Assembly: GCA_964585545.1 (NCBI GenBank)
Contig: CAZPDT010000010.1
Location: 58,410 to 122,409 of the forward strand
DNA: 64,000 nucleotides
Reading direction: 5' to 3'
Source: Brumimicrobium sp964585545
GTDB lineage: Bacteria; Bacteroidota; Bacteroidia; Flavobacteriales_D; Crocinitomicaceae
Position 1 is the first letter of the stretch; every line of letters begins with the position of its first letter. A program made the translations under genes and the position numbers. Below, one piece after another: positions 34,985 to 43,949 of this stretch. The notes under the pieces are model-generated. The model searched no databases. It was not told the DNA's origin and worked only from the letters and a program-made list of their open reading frames with translations.

Positions 34985-35731
34985 ATGAAGTATATATTGA
35001 GTCCTTTATACAATCTATGGAAAATCTATATTGGATGTGTATTTATTGTTACCCTTCTTCTTTTTTATCCTGTGCTCTATATTTTCATCCATTTTGAAAC
35101 TTTAAAACAGTATTCTTTTAAAATCAATATTTTTTGGTCGAGATGTGTGAGTATTTTATGCTTTTATGCTGTAGAGAAAAGTGGTAAAACCCCTCACTCT
35201 AAAATGCCTTTTATAATTATTGCCAACCATACTTCATATTTAGATATTTTTTTGCTTTACAGGATATTACCCAAAAACAAATTTATATTTATGGGGAAAA
35301 GTGAACTGTTGAAATATCCCCTTGTAAAAACCTATTTCAAAAAGTTAAATATTCCTGTGGATAGAAGGAGCACTATTAAATCAGCAAAAGCATTTATTCA
35401 AGCAAGAAAGGCGCTTAAAAAGGATTGGTGCATTGCTGTATTTCCAGAAGGCGGTATATTTGATTCCACACCTCAGATGAGTCCTTTTAAAAATGGTGCA
35501 TTTCAATTGGCCAAATCAGCCCAAAGTGCCATTTTACCGATTACATTTAAAAACAATTATCGATTGTTTTCTGACCCCTCTTATTTTCTCTCATCAGCAA
35601 TGCCCGGTTTGGTAAAGGTTCATATCCATCAACTCATAAGCAAAGAAAAAGTTGAAGGTTCAGAAATTAATGACTTAAAAAATAAAACATATCACAGTAT
35701 TGCTTCCTTCTTACCAAAAAAGAATGATTAA
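34985..35731 (+). CDS. plsC: 1-acyl-sn-glycerol-3-phosphate acyltransferase
   Basis: 248 residues with an N-terminal membrane segment (YIGCVFIVTLLLFYPVLYIF). The acyltransferase motifs are intact: IIANHTSYLDIFL (H-x4-D, about residue 80), the VDRRSTIKSAK region (about residue 120) and VFPEGGIFD (about residue 150). It adds the second acyl chain to lysophosphatidate to give phosphatidate in the inner membrane. The stop codon overlaps the promoter box of gatC. Confidence 0.92.
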   Translation: MKYILSPLYNLWKIYIGCVFIVTLLLFYPVLYIFIHFETLKQYSFKINIFWSRCVSILCFYAVEKSGKTPHSKMPFIIIANHTSYLDIFLLYRILPKNKFIFMGKSELLKYPLVKTYFKKLNIPVDRRSTIKSAKAFIQARKALKKDWCIAVFPEGGIFDSTPQMSPFKNGAFQLAKSAQSAILPITFKNNYRLFSDPSYFLSSAMPGLVKVHIHQLISKEKVEGSEINDLKNKTYHSIASFLPKKND

Positions 35732-35736
35732 CTTTG
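35729..35736 (+). promoter_or_regulatory. Minus-7 promoter element for gatC
   Basis: TAACTTTG, an exact TAnnTTTG match overlapping the plsC stop codon and ending 18 bases before the gatC ATG. Confidence 0.5.
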
Positions 35737-35754
35737 TAACCACAATAGCGCTTT

Positions 35755-36057
35755 ATGGAAATAAATGATGACTTAATAGCACATATTTCAAACTTGGCAA
35801 GACTGTCGTTTGAAGGAGAAAAAAACGAGGAAATAAAAAAGGATCTCAACAATATCCTTGAATTCATGGGTAAGTTAAATGAAGTAAATACAGAGGATGT
35901 TGAGCCCCTCATTTTTTTGTCAGAAGAAATTAATGTTTTGAGAGAAGATATCCCAAAACAAACAACCACTCATGAAGAAGCCTTAAAAAATGCTCCAAAA
36001 AAAGATTCTGATTATTTTAGAATACCAAAAGTTTTAGACAAAAATAAAGAAAAATGA
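35755..36057 (+). CDS. gatC: Asp-tRNA(Asn)/Glu-tRNA(Gln) amidotransferase subunit C
   Basis: 100 residues, normal for GatC. HISNLARLSFEGEKNEEIKK is the family opening, followed by ILEFMGKLNEVNTEDVEPL and a C-terminal LREDIP segment. It bridges GatA and GatB in the complex that converts Asp-tRNA(Asn) or Glu-tRNA(Gln) to the amide forms. gatA and gatB are not in the window. The stop overlaps the next gene by four bases. Confidence 0.95.
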   Translation: MEINDDLIAHISNLARLSFEGEKNEEIKKDLNNILEFMGKLNEVNTEDVEPLIFLSEEINVLREDIPKQTTTHEEALKNAPKKDSDYFRIPKVLDKNKEK

Positions 36058-36323
36058 AAAAATTAAGCGTACTCACTTTTATTATTCTACTTGCATCATG
36101 TAAATCAGAGCCTTCACTTTGCGATTGTGTTGAGGCTGGAGATGCTGTCAATCAAATTTCTGCCACCTTATTTGACCGCAGACCGACAGAAGCAACTATT
36201 GACAGTTTAAATCGAGCCAAACAACATAAAGATTCCTTATGTGCTTCTTTTCAGACTATTGACCCAGAAGAGCTTCAAGAACAAGCAAAAGAATGCGGAT
36301 CACTAAAGTTCTCTGCTGAGTAA
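36054..36323 (+). CDS. Small cysteine-containing lipoprotein, unknown
   Basis: 89 residues. A lipoprotein signal (LSVLTFIILLASC) is followed by SLCDCVEAGD, and further cysteines at DSLCASF and AKECGS. The four cysteines after the lipid site could form two disulfides in the periplasm. The central part is helical. It is translationally coupled to gatC (ATGA overlap), which does not reveal its role. No family is recognised. Confidence 0.65.
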   Translation: MKKLSVLTFIILLASCKSEPSLCDCVEAGDAVNQISATLFDRRPTEATIDSLNRAKQHKDSLCASFQTIDPEELQEQAKECGSLKFSAE

Positions 36324-36327
36324 TTTT

Positions 36328-38592
36328 TTATTTGTTCATTTTTACAACGATAAACTCAGTTCTTCTGTTTTTCTCATAAAGAGCCTCTCTTACCTCCTCT
36401 GATTTTTTCTCTAAAATTTGCTTTTCAGTATATATCGGATTGGCTTCACCATAGCCACGACCACTAATTCTACTCTTACTGATTCCTCTAGAGATAATAT
36501 AATCTGCTGAAGACCTTGCTCTACTATCAGATAGTTTTAAATTATACGCATCATCACCACGTTGGTCAGTGTAAGCCCTTAGCTCAATAACCATTCCAGG
36601 GTTATCTTGCATAATTTTCACAACTTTATCGAGTTCTTTTGCCGCATCAGGACGAATATTTGATTTATTAAAGTCGAAGTGAATGGGCTTGATGTCTACA
36701 ACATCGTTCAAATCTGTTTTCCCTACCTCAATTTTTGTCATATCAAATGATAAATAATCACTGACATTAATCTCTTGTTTTTTCGCCAATAAATCACCTA
36801 AAGAGATGTCTTTTGTTACATATCCATCTTTTTGCAACTTGAATGCGTAATTGATGTGGTCATTATATTTATAAGGAATAGGATTTGTTTTAAACTTTCC
36901 ATCCTCTGTGGTTTCTACTACAGCAAATTCTTCTGAGTTTTTGTTCTTGTCATAAATACTGATTTTCGCCCCCTGTATAGCCTTCTTTGTCTCTTTATCT
37001 TTGATTGTTCCTACAAAATAATAATCTAAATTAGGCATTAAGTCCATATCACGAATATATTCGTCTTTTACGTTGTCATAATCTACAGTCTTTTGTCCTT
37101 GAACATATCCATTTTTCTTAGCAATAATCTCGAAATCATCATTGACAGCATTTAATGAAATTTCGTAATTTCCATCTTTATCAGATGTAATGCTGTCCAA
37201 TACCTTTCCATCTTTATCGGCAATAAGCACATTAACATCGCCCAAAGCATCTTTTGTGATTAAATCCTTTACATTCCCTTTTAAAACTGCACCATTACGT
37301 ATTGCAACATTTTGATCAAATCCGTAGATATCATCACTCCCTATTCCTCCTGGACGATTGGAAGAAAAATATCCCTTTGTTTGCTCTTCATCACTGGTGT
37401 AGGAAAAGTCATCATGGGGACTATTGATTGGAGTACCCAAATTTTCAATGTTCTTTGTTTTTCCCTTTCCATCTAATTTAGCAACATATACATCCAATCC
37501 TCCCAAGCCAAAATGGCCGTTAGAAGAGAAAAACAGTAAATTAGACCTGCTGTTATAATGAGGGAATACCTCATCTCCCGGCGTATTGACTTTATCACCC
37601 ATATTAATAGGTGTTCCAATAGGCAAGCCATCAGCATCTAAGTTAACATAATAAATATCCATACCCCCTTTTCCTCCCGGTCGATCCGATGAAAAATAGA
37701 GTTTTTTACCATCTTTTGATAAACTTGGATGGGCTGTTGAATAACTGTCATCATCTATACCCAGTTCTACAACATCTTTAAATTTATTGTCCTGTAACTT
37801 GGCTCGATACAATTTTAACTTTACCACCTTGTTTTCATCAGTTCCTTTCTTACCATGAATAAAATTGTTTCGTGTAAAGTAAACATATCCCGTTTTTTCA
37901 TTATAAACGGCTGGTCCATCATGAAACTTTGTCTTGGCTTTCGACTTCATATGCTTAGCATTACTTATTTTGCCATCTTTTCCTATTGTCGCTTGATATA
38001 AATTATAAAAATAATCTCCCGTCCAAGAATCTACCCGAATTGTAACATTACTTCTCCTTTGAGAACTAGAAAATAGAACGACATTGTCTTTTAAGAAACT
38101 AACCCCCATTTCAGAAAACTCGGTGTTGATGTTTTGGCGTTTCACTGTAAACCAACCCTTGTCTCTTCTGAGTTCTTTTAAAGTAACATCAGCATTCAAA
38201 ATATTCTTCACAATCTCATTTTCTTCATACTTAGATGCATAGTGCGTCAATAGGTCTTTTGAATCATCATAATTACCGAGCTGACGTTCTAAAAGCGCCA
38301 ATCTCAAGAGTTGGTTTTTATCAATTTTGCCTTTGCGTTTTAAATAGGCATACCAATTCACAGCCTTTTCAGTGTTCCCAAGTTTGTCATAACTGTCGGC
38401 AATGTTTACAGCAACATCAGAAGAGTCTGTCTTTCTCTCCAAAACATCTTCATAACCCTCACTGGCATAGTAATAGGCTTTTTGTTGGTACATTTTATTT
38501 GCATAATTGAGCCTTCCTCTTTGAGCAAAAGATAAAAGGGGAAGCGCAAATAAAACACTTAATCCAAATGCTATATAATTGATTGTTTTCAT
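36328..38592 (-). CDS. PorE-like OmpA-family protein of the type IX secretion system
   Basis: 754 residues from the ATG at 38592; the longer frame would overlap the porP gene and lacks a signal at its start. Parts in order: signal peptide (IAFGLSVLFALPLLSFA), TPR-like helical repeats (about 25-140), PD40/WD40-like propeller repeats with KLYFSSDRPGGKGGMDIY and FSSNGHFGLGGLDVYVA (about 200-420), two CarboxypepD_reg-like domains (about 430-620) and a C-terminal OmpA domain (about 650-750) with HFDFNKSNIRPDAAKELD and SDSRARSSADY. This layout is that of PorE in P. gingivalis, which tethers T9SS complexes to peptidoglycan. It follows porP/sprF on the same strand. Whether it is the core PorE or a paralogue tied to these adhesins is undecided. 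Confidence 0.9.
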   Translation of the reverse strand: MKTINYIAFGLSVLFALPLLSFAQRGRLNYANKMYQQKAYYYASEGYEDVLERKTDSSDVAVNIADSYDKLGNTEKAVNWYAYLKRKGKIDKNQLLRLALLERQLGNYDDSKDLLTHYASKYEENEIVKNILNADVTLKELRRDKGWFTVKRQNINTEFSEMGVSFLKDNVVLFSSSQRRSNVTIRVDSWTGDYFYNLYQATIGKDGKISNAKHMKSKAKTKFHDGPAVYNEKTGYVYFTRNNFIHGKKGTDENKVVKLKLYRAKLQDNKFKDVVELGIDDDSYSTAHPSLSKDGKKLYFSSDRPGGKGGMDIYYVNLDADGLPIGTPINMGDKVNTPGDEVFPHYNSRSNLLFFSSNGHFGLGGLDVYVAKLDGKGKTKNIENLGTPINSPHDDFSYTSDEEQTKGYFSSNRPGGIGSDDIYGFDQNVAIRNGAVLKGNVKDLITKDALGDVNVLIADKDGKVLDSITSDKDGNYEISLNAVNDDFEIIAKKNGYVQGQKTVDYDNVKDEYIRDMDLMPNLDYYFVGTIKDKETKKAIQGAKISIYDKNKNSEEFAVVETTEDGKFKTNPIPYKYNDHINYAFKLQKDGYVTKDISLGDLLAKKQEINVSDYLSFDMTKIEVGKTDLNDVVDIKPIHFDFNKSNIRPDAAKELDKVVKIMQDNPGMVIELRAYTDQRGDDAYNLKLSDSRARSSADYIISRGISKSRISGRGYGEANPIYTEKQILEKKSEEVREALYEKNRRTEFIVVKMNK

Positions 38593-38623
38593 TTCTTTTC
38601 GTTTTATTTTCTTGTAAATTATT

Positions 38624-39553
38624 TTAAAAGTATCTTGGTGAGTCAATTGACTTTCCTCTAAACAACAAATCGTAACTCAACATTAATTCATGTGTCCCTG
38701 CGTTATGGCCTCTTAACTGGGTAGTAGAGAATTCAAAAGCATAACCTATTTTAAATTGATGCGAAATTTGATATTGAACATAAATTCCTGCACTTTCTAA
38801 TAGTCGGTAGTTTGCTCCTAACCAAAATTTATCGTAGAAGATAAAAGCCAAACTTGCATCTAGGGCAAACGGTGCATTTTCTGTCATTTTAAACATGGCA
38901 CTTGGACGCAATTTTAACATCCTGCTTGCATTGATATATCCTCCAACCATGAAATAGTAATGGCGTTGAGAAATATAATCTGTATTTAATACTTCTTTGA
39001 TGTCCTTGGTGTTGTCTAAAATATGAGGAACTGCAAAACCTATAAACCATTGATCAGAGTGATAATAAACACCCGCACCAAAGTTCGGCTTGATGTCATT
39101 GTTGTATTGAACGCTTAAGGATTGATCTCCTGCATCCATCTTCTGTAAATCGAGTAAATTGCCATTCAAGAGATTGATGCCACCATTAACTCCAAAGGAG
39201 AGTCTTCCACTGCCCTTAAATCGTATTGAATAAGATACATCAACATTTGCCCATGTGATATTTGTTGGACCCACCCTATCATTTAGGAAGCTCACACCAA
39301 TCCCTAAATTTTCAAATCTAAGCGGTGTATGCATACTAAAAGTTGTACTCATTGGGGCGCCATCAAATCCCATCCATTGCTGTCTGTGAAGAGCACTAAA
39401 AGTCATTGCATCATGACTTCCGGCATAAGCAGGGTTGTAATACAACATATTGTCTATATATTGGGTAAATTGAGCCTGCTGTTGGGCAAATGATGCCTCC
39501 ATTATAAATAACGTTGCAATGCTTGCAATCAATACTTTATGTAGTTTTTTCAT
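38624..39553 (-). CDS. PorP/SprF family type IX secretion outer-membrane protein
   Basis: About 309 residues with a signal peptide (VLIASIATLFIMEASFA) and the family start QQAQFTQYIDNMLYYNPAYA. It continues as a beta barrel with HRQQWMGFDGAPMSTTFS, INLLNGNLLDL and a C-terminal HELMLSYDLLF. PorP/SprF proteins act as outer-membrane partners of specific type B T9SS cargo (SprF serves SprB in F. johnsoniae). It is 32 bases before the PorE-like gene and 26 bases after the 1438-residue adhesin. The ATG at 39553 (MKKLHK) is preferred over one two codons earlier. Confidence 0.93.
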   Translation of the reverse strand: MKKLHKVLIASIATLFIMEASFAQQQAQFTQYIDNMLYYNPAYAGSHDAMTFSALHRQQWMGFDGAPMSTTFSMHTPLRFENLGIGVSFLNDRVGPTNITWANVDVSYSIRFKGSGRLSFGVNGGINLLNGNLLDLQKMDAGDQSLSVQYNNDIKPNFGAGVYYHSDQWFIGFAVPHILDNTKDIKEVLNTDYISQRHYYFMVGGYINASRMLKLRPSAMFKMTENAPFALDASLAFIFYDKFWLGANYRLLESAGIYVQYQISHQFKIGYAFEFSTTQLRGHNAGTHELMLSYDLLFRGKSIDSPRYF

Positions 39554-39585
39554 AACCATTAATTTAAATTATGTATTTATTTTCC

Positions 39586-42500
39586 TTATCTTTTTAAATA
39601 AACATATCCTGTATACTCTTTTCCTTGATCGGTCTGTCCTTCTGTTCCACCAAGTTGAACAAAATAATAATATGTCCCTTCAGGAAGTTGATTTCCCCCT
39701 ATGTTCATTCCACTTTGTGATGTGCCGTCCCAATCATTTTGATAATCGTCACTATGATAAACTTCTGTTCCCCAGCGATTGTATATCCATACCTTTGTGT
39801 TGTGATAACCCGCTAACCCATCAATTATAAAGTTATCATTTTTGCCATCATCATTTGGAGATATCGCTCCTGATATCGTTATCCCACACGACTCAACTGT
39901 TAGAAAGACACTCGTATCGGCTTTACAACCATTAGTACTTTGAGCTGTTAATATATATATTCCTTCATTTTCAGGTTGGGGAGAAGCGATTTCATAACTT
40001 GTACCTGTTCCCACTTGTGTACCATTAAAAGTCCATAAATAGGTATTGCTATTGTCTGGATTATCAACCTCCATTGTTATTGATGATCCTATACAAGTAG
40101 TATAGTCTTCGGCACTTAATACAGGAAATTCTGGAAGTTGACCTTCTACAGTTACAACAAATGAACAAGAATCAGTATTCCCATAAGCATCTGTAGCGAT
40201 TATCCATACCGTGTAGTTTCCAGGTTCTAAGACCGTTCCATTTACAGGATTTTGAACAATTGTAATACTGCTGTCTGCTGTGCTACTGCAGTTGTCGGTG
40301 ATGCTGTTTAAATCAGGGTTGCCACTTATAAAGTCAGGGAGTTGAATATCACAAGATGCTGAGGTTGCCGTAAGAGTTGTGTCGTTTAAACATCCTCCGT
40401 TAAAAGAAGGCGCAATAGTATCTTCTACGGTAATATTAAAAGAACAAGAGTCTGCATTATTGCTGTTGTCCGATGCAATAATCCATACTGTATGAACACC
40501 TATATCAAAAGTTGTTCCTGCACTGGGGTTTTGTGTAATCGTTATCGTATTAGAAGAAACATTTCCACAATTGTCAGTAATACTCAATGCGCTACTGCTT
40601 GTAAAATCGGGAAGTGTAATCTCACAATTCGCATTTGGTAAATACAGTACAGTATCTCCAATGCAACCATTGTTAAATGTTGGTGGTGTATTGTCCACAA
40701 TATTAACATTTATAGAGTCTGTGCTGCTACAACCTACACTGTTTGTAACTGTTACAACATAATATCCAGAAGCTGAAATACCTGCGTTTGATATACTTGG
40801 ATTTTGATTGTTTGAGGTAAATCCATCAGGACCTGTCCAGTTATAGCTTCCACCACTTCCTGCTCCAGAGGATTCTAAATCAAGTGTCGCACCAGGACAA
40901 AGTGTGCTTGAACTCGCGATTCCTACAGTTACTGAAGGATTTTCTTTTACGGTAATGGTATAATCGGCAGAGTTGGCAGGACAAACACCTGACGCAGCAA
41001 TGTTGTTGGTAACTGTGTAAGTACCCGGACTGCTTAAGCCAAAATCAATTTCTCCAGTGTTTTGATCCAACTCTAAACCATTCGTTGAACTAAAAGTTCC
41101 TGCGCTTGAACCATTCGGAAAAACAGCAGCAACGATTCCTTCATCTTGACAATATTCAGCATTGGGATATGAAAATGTTGCATCGGGAGAAGAAGTAATG
41201 GTTATAGAATGGGTTTCACTGTCAAAGCAAGTTCCAGATGTTGTATAAGTTACATTATATGTTCCTGCAAGACTACTGCTCATATTGATTTCTCCCGTAG
41301 AAGGGTTGATTACTAAATCCGTATTTGACGTGGTAAAAGTACCGCCTGAATCTCCTAATATTATTGGTGTTACATTGGGGCTTCCAATGCAAATCGTATT
41401 GGGAGAGAATGTAAATCCAGCATCTTCATTTGGATTAACAACAACGCTAACATCGTTATCGTTTGAGCAACCATTGTGGGTTACAGTTAACGTATATGTT
41501 CCTGCATCGCTACTTGAAGAACTTGTTATCGTTGGATTTTGACTACTGCTTGAATAACCACCAGGTCCAGACCAAGAATAACTAGCCCCTGATACAGTAC
41601 TTGCTGTTAAACTAATATTATCGCCTTCACAAACAGGACTGTTTGAAGAAGCATTAGCTGTAGGGTTAGGATGAACTATAATGGAAACATTATCAGTACC
41701 TGAACAACCATTATCTGTTACGGTTAAACTATACGTTCCTGCATCACTACTTGATGCATTGGATATTGTTGGGTTTTGACTGCTACTTGTATAACCGCCT
41801 GGCCCAGTCCAAGAGTAACTAGCGCCTGATACAGTACTTGCTGTTAAACTAATATTATCGCCTTCACAAACAGGACTGTTTGAGGAAGCATTAGCTGTAG
41901 GGTTGGGATTAACCGTAATGGAAACATTATCAGTACTCGAACAACCGTTATCTGTTACAGTTAATGTATAAGATCCTGCATCACTACTTGATGCATTGGA
42001 TATTGTTGGGTTTTGACTGCTGCTTGCATAACCGCCTGGCCCAGTCCAAGAGTATGTTGCTCCTAAATTAAGACTTGACCCTGAGAGTTGGATATTATCG
42101 CCTTCACAAACAGGACTGTTTGAGGAAGCACTAGCTGTAGGATTGGGATTAACTGTAATGGAGACATTATCACTGTTTGAACAACCATTTCTTGTTACTG
42201 TTAACGTATATGTTCCTGCATCGCTACTTGATGCATTCGTTATTGTTGGGTTTTGACTGCTGCTTGAATAACCGCCTGGTCCTGTCCAAGAATAGCTCGC
42301 ACCCGATACAGTATTGGCCATTAAATTGATATTATCCCCAACACAGACTGTAGTACTTGAAGCATTTGCATTTGCTGCAGGAATCTGATTTATTGTAATT
42401 GTTGTTGATACACATGAGGTTGTGTTGCATCCCCCTTCAGCCCTAACATAATAAGTTGTAGACGAAGTTGGTGAAACTGTTATACTGCTTCCAGTTCCAA

Positions 42501-43902
42501 CACTAGTTCCTCCACAGCTTCCCGTATACCAATGCCAATCAGCACCTGTACCCAATGTGCCTCCATTCACAGTTAAAGTAACTGAGCTTCCTGAACATAT
42601 TGTATTTGATGGGTTAACATTTATACTGCTTGCTGCTGTAGAATGACAATCTTCAAAAATATAAGCAGAACCATTATCCATATTCATTCCATGATCATGT
42701 AATGTTGCCCCAACGATTAAAGATTTATTGTATAATGAAACAGAAGATCCAAATTGATCACCGTAATTGCTGTCACTTCCTCCTGCAATTATTTGAGTTT
42801 CTCCCCAGTTGTCGGTTCCTCCTTGGTCTTTTCTAAATACGTAGGCTTTCCCAGTACCAGCATTGTTTGCATATCCCGCAGCACCAACCACTAAAAAATC
42901 ATTATACAAAGACAAAGAGGCCCCAAACCAATAATAGTTGCTTACAGTACTTCCTGTAAACCTTTTTACTTGTCCCCAATTATTGGATCCACCTCTATTT
43001 TTATTATAGACATAAACAACGCCATCACTTCCATTCTCGTAATAACCACCTACAGCCACATTATCACCATAAATACTTATTCCCAAGCCATAAGAAGGTG
43101 CAAACGTAGTTCCTACAGAAGGTGTTAATTTTTTAATTTGTCCCCAATTATTGGCTCCGCCTTGATTTCTATAATAGATATAAGCAGCACCCATATTGCT
43201 GTTTTTTGCTATTGCTCCAACTACTGCATAATCGCCTTGAATATCAACATAACCAAACATATCGCCATTGACACCGTCAGATGCAACTATCTTTTTAACC
43301 TGTCCCCAATTGTTACTGCCTCCATTGTTTTGCTCAAATATATATGCGCCTCCAGGTCCAACAGCTGAAAAGTAAGGTGGGTTTGTCACGTAATCAAAAT
43401 GATCGTTAGCCCCAACAATTAAAGTCGATCCAGAAAGTGAAACTTTTAAACCAAATCCTTTGAAAACTGCAGCGTCAGAGGCGGAAAGTTTTTTAACTTG
43501 TCCCCAATTATTAGGTCCCCCATAATTGCGATTAAAAATATAAACATTTCCTGTATATGCTGATTTAGCATGTGCTCCAACTGCAATATTATCACCATCT
43601 ATACTTACATCAAATCCAAACAAGTCATTGGAAGCTCCATCTGAAGCAACAATCTTCTTAACCTGTCCCCAGTTATTTGGTCCCCCCTGATTTCTATTAT
43701 AAATATAAGCCGCTCCTTTATTGGGGTCGTTAGGTACACCTACCACTGCGTAATCACCTGAAATATCAACGGAGAATCCAGCCTGTTGATTGTTCTTCAT
43801 ATCTGAAGCGAGAACCTCTTGTATCTCAGTAAATGTCTGAGCATAAGTCGCATTTAGAAATACACCGAGTATAAAAAAGATGACAAAAATTCTTTTCAAC
43901 AT
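39586..43902 (-). CDS. Giant type B T9SS adhesin with FG-GAP, Ig-like and HYR domains (1438 aa)
   Basis: Parts in order: signal peptide (FVIFFILGVFLNATYAQ); six FG-GAP-like units with the repeated NNWGQVKK motif (about residues 25-415); an Ig/PKD-like unit; four nearly identical Ig-like tandem repeats of 79-80 residues (about 505-825); further Ig-like units; two HYR domains (about 1070-1255); and a C-terminal CHU_C/type B sorting domain (about 1345-1438) with AISPNDDGKNDNFIIDGLAG and WIYNRWGTEVYHSDD. The last part marks it for export by the type IX system with a PorP/SprF partner, encoded directly downstream. It should be a secreted or surface protein with an adhesion role. The gene is intact. 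Confidence 0.93.
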   Translation of the reverse strand: MLKRIFVIFFILGVFLNATYAQTFTEIQEVLASDMKNNQQAGFSVDISGDYAVVGVPNDPNKGAAYIYNRNQGGPNNWGQVKKIVASDGASNDLFGFDVSIDGDNIAVGAHAKSAYTGNVYIFNRNYGGPNNWGQVKKLSASDAAVFKGFGLKVSLSGSTLIVGANDHFDYVTNPPYFSAVGPGGAYIFEQNNGGSNNWGQVKKIVASDGVNGDMFGYVDIQGDYAVVGAIAKNSNMGAAYIYYRNQGGANNWGQIKKLTPSVGTTFAPSYGLGISIYGDNVAVGGYYENGSDGVVYVYNKNRGGSNNWGQVKRFTGSTVSNYYWFGASLSLYNDFLVVGAAGYANNAGTGKAYVFRKDQGGTDNWGETQIIAGGSDSNYGDQFGSSVSLYNKSLIVGATLHDHGMNMDNGSAYIFEDCHSTAASSINVNPSNTICSGSSVTLTVNGGTLGTGADWHWYTGSCGGTSVGTGSSITVSPTSSTTYYVRAEGGCNTTSCVSTTITINQIPAANANASSTTVCVGDNINLMANTVSGASYSWTGPGGYSSSSQNPTITNASSSDAGTYTLTVTRNGCSNSDNVSITVNPNPTASASSNSPVCEGDNIQLSGSSLNLGATYSWTGPGGYASSSQNPTISNASSSDAGSYTLTVTDNGCSSTDNVSITVNPNPTANASSNSPVCEGDNISLTASTVSGASYSWTGPGGYTSSSQNPTISNASSSDAGTYSLTVTDNGCSGTDNVSIIVHPNPTANASSNSPVCEGDNISLTASTVSGASYSWSGPGGYSSSSQNPTITSSSSSDAGTYTLTVTHNGCSNDNDVSVVVNPNEDAGFTFSPNTICIGSPNVTPIILGDSGGTFTTSNTDLVINPSTGEINMSSSLAGTYNVTYTTSGTCFDSETHSITITSSPDATFSYPNAEYCQDEGIVAAVFPNGSSAGTFSSTNGLELDQNTGEIDFGLSSPGTYTVTNNIAASGVCPANSADYTITVKENPSVTVGIASSSTLCPGATLDLESSGAGSGGSYNWTGPDGFTSNNQNPSISNAGISASGYYVVTVTNSVGCSSTDSINVNIVDNTPPTFNNGCIGDTVLYLPNANCEITLPDFTSSSALSITDNCGNVSSNTITITQNPSAGTTFDIGVHTVWIIASDNSNNADSCSFNITVEDTIAPSFNGGCLNDTTLTATSASCDIQLPDFISGNPDLNSITDNCSSTADSSITIVQNPVNGTVLEPGNYTVWIIATDAYGNTDSCSFVVTVEGQLPEFPVLSAEDYTTCIGSSITMEVDNPDNSNTYLWTFNGTQVGTGTSYEIASPQPENEGIYILTAQSTNGCKADTSVFLTVESCGITISGAISPNDDGKNDNFIIDGLAGYHNTKVWIYNRWGTEVYHSDDYQNDWDGTSQSGMNIGGNQLPEGTYYYFVQLGGTEGQTDQGKEYTGYVYLKR
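41430..42385 (-). repeat. Four tandem Ig-like coding repeats, period 237-240 bp
   Basis: Successive units carry almost the same sequence at the protein level (VCEGDNISLTASTVSGASYS and DAGTYTLTVTDNGCS). Unit junctions recur near 41656, 41893, 42133 and 42373. High identity points to recent expansion or homogenisation. Confidence 0.9.
42790..43700 (-). repeat. FG-GAP-like coding repeats with NNWGQVKK motif
   Basis: Six copies of the GG-x-NNWGQVKK segment recur at 160-200 bp intervals in the N-terminal region of the 1438-residue adhesin, as expected for blades of a beta propeller. Confidence 0.8.
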
Positions 43903-43949
43903 AGTATTTATATTTTTTTAAGCTTAACTTATTTTAAAAAGGTTACCCT

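Noticed and set aside
41430..43700. Regular repeats considered as a CRISPR array or satellite DNA
   Set aside because: The periods (160-270 bp) are multiples of three, the frame stays open and the units are protein domains.
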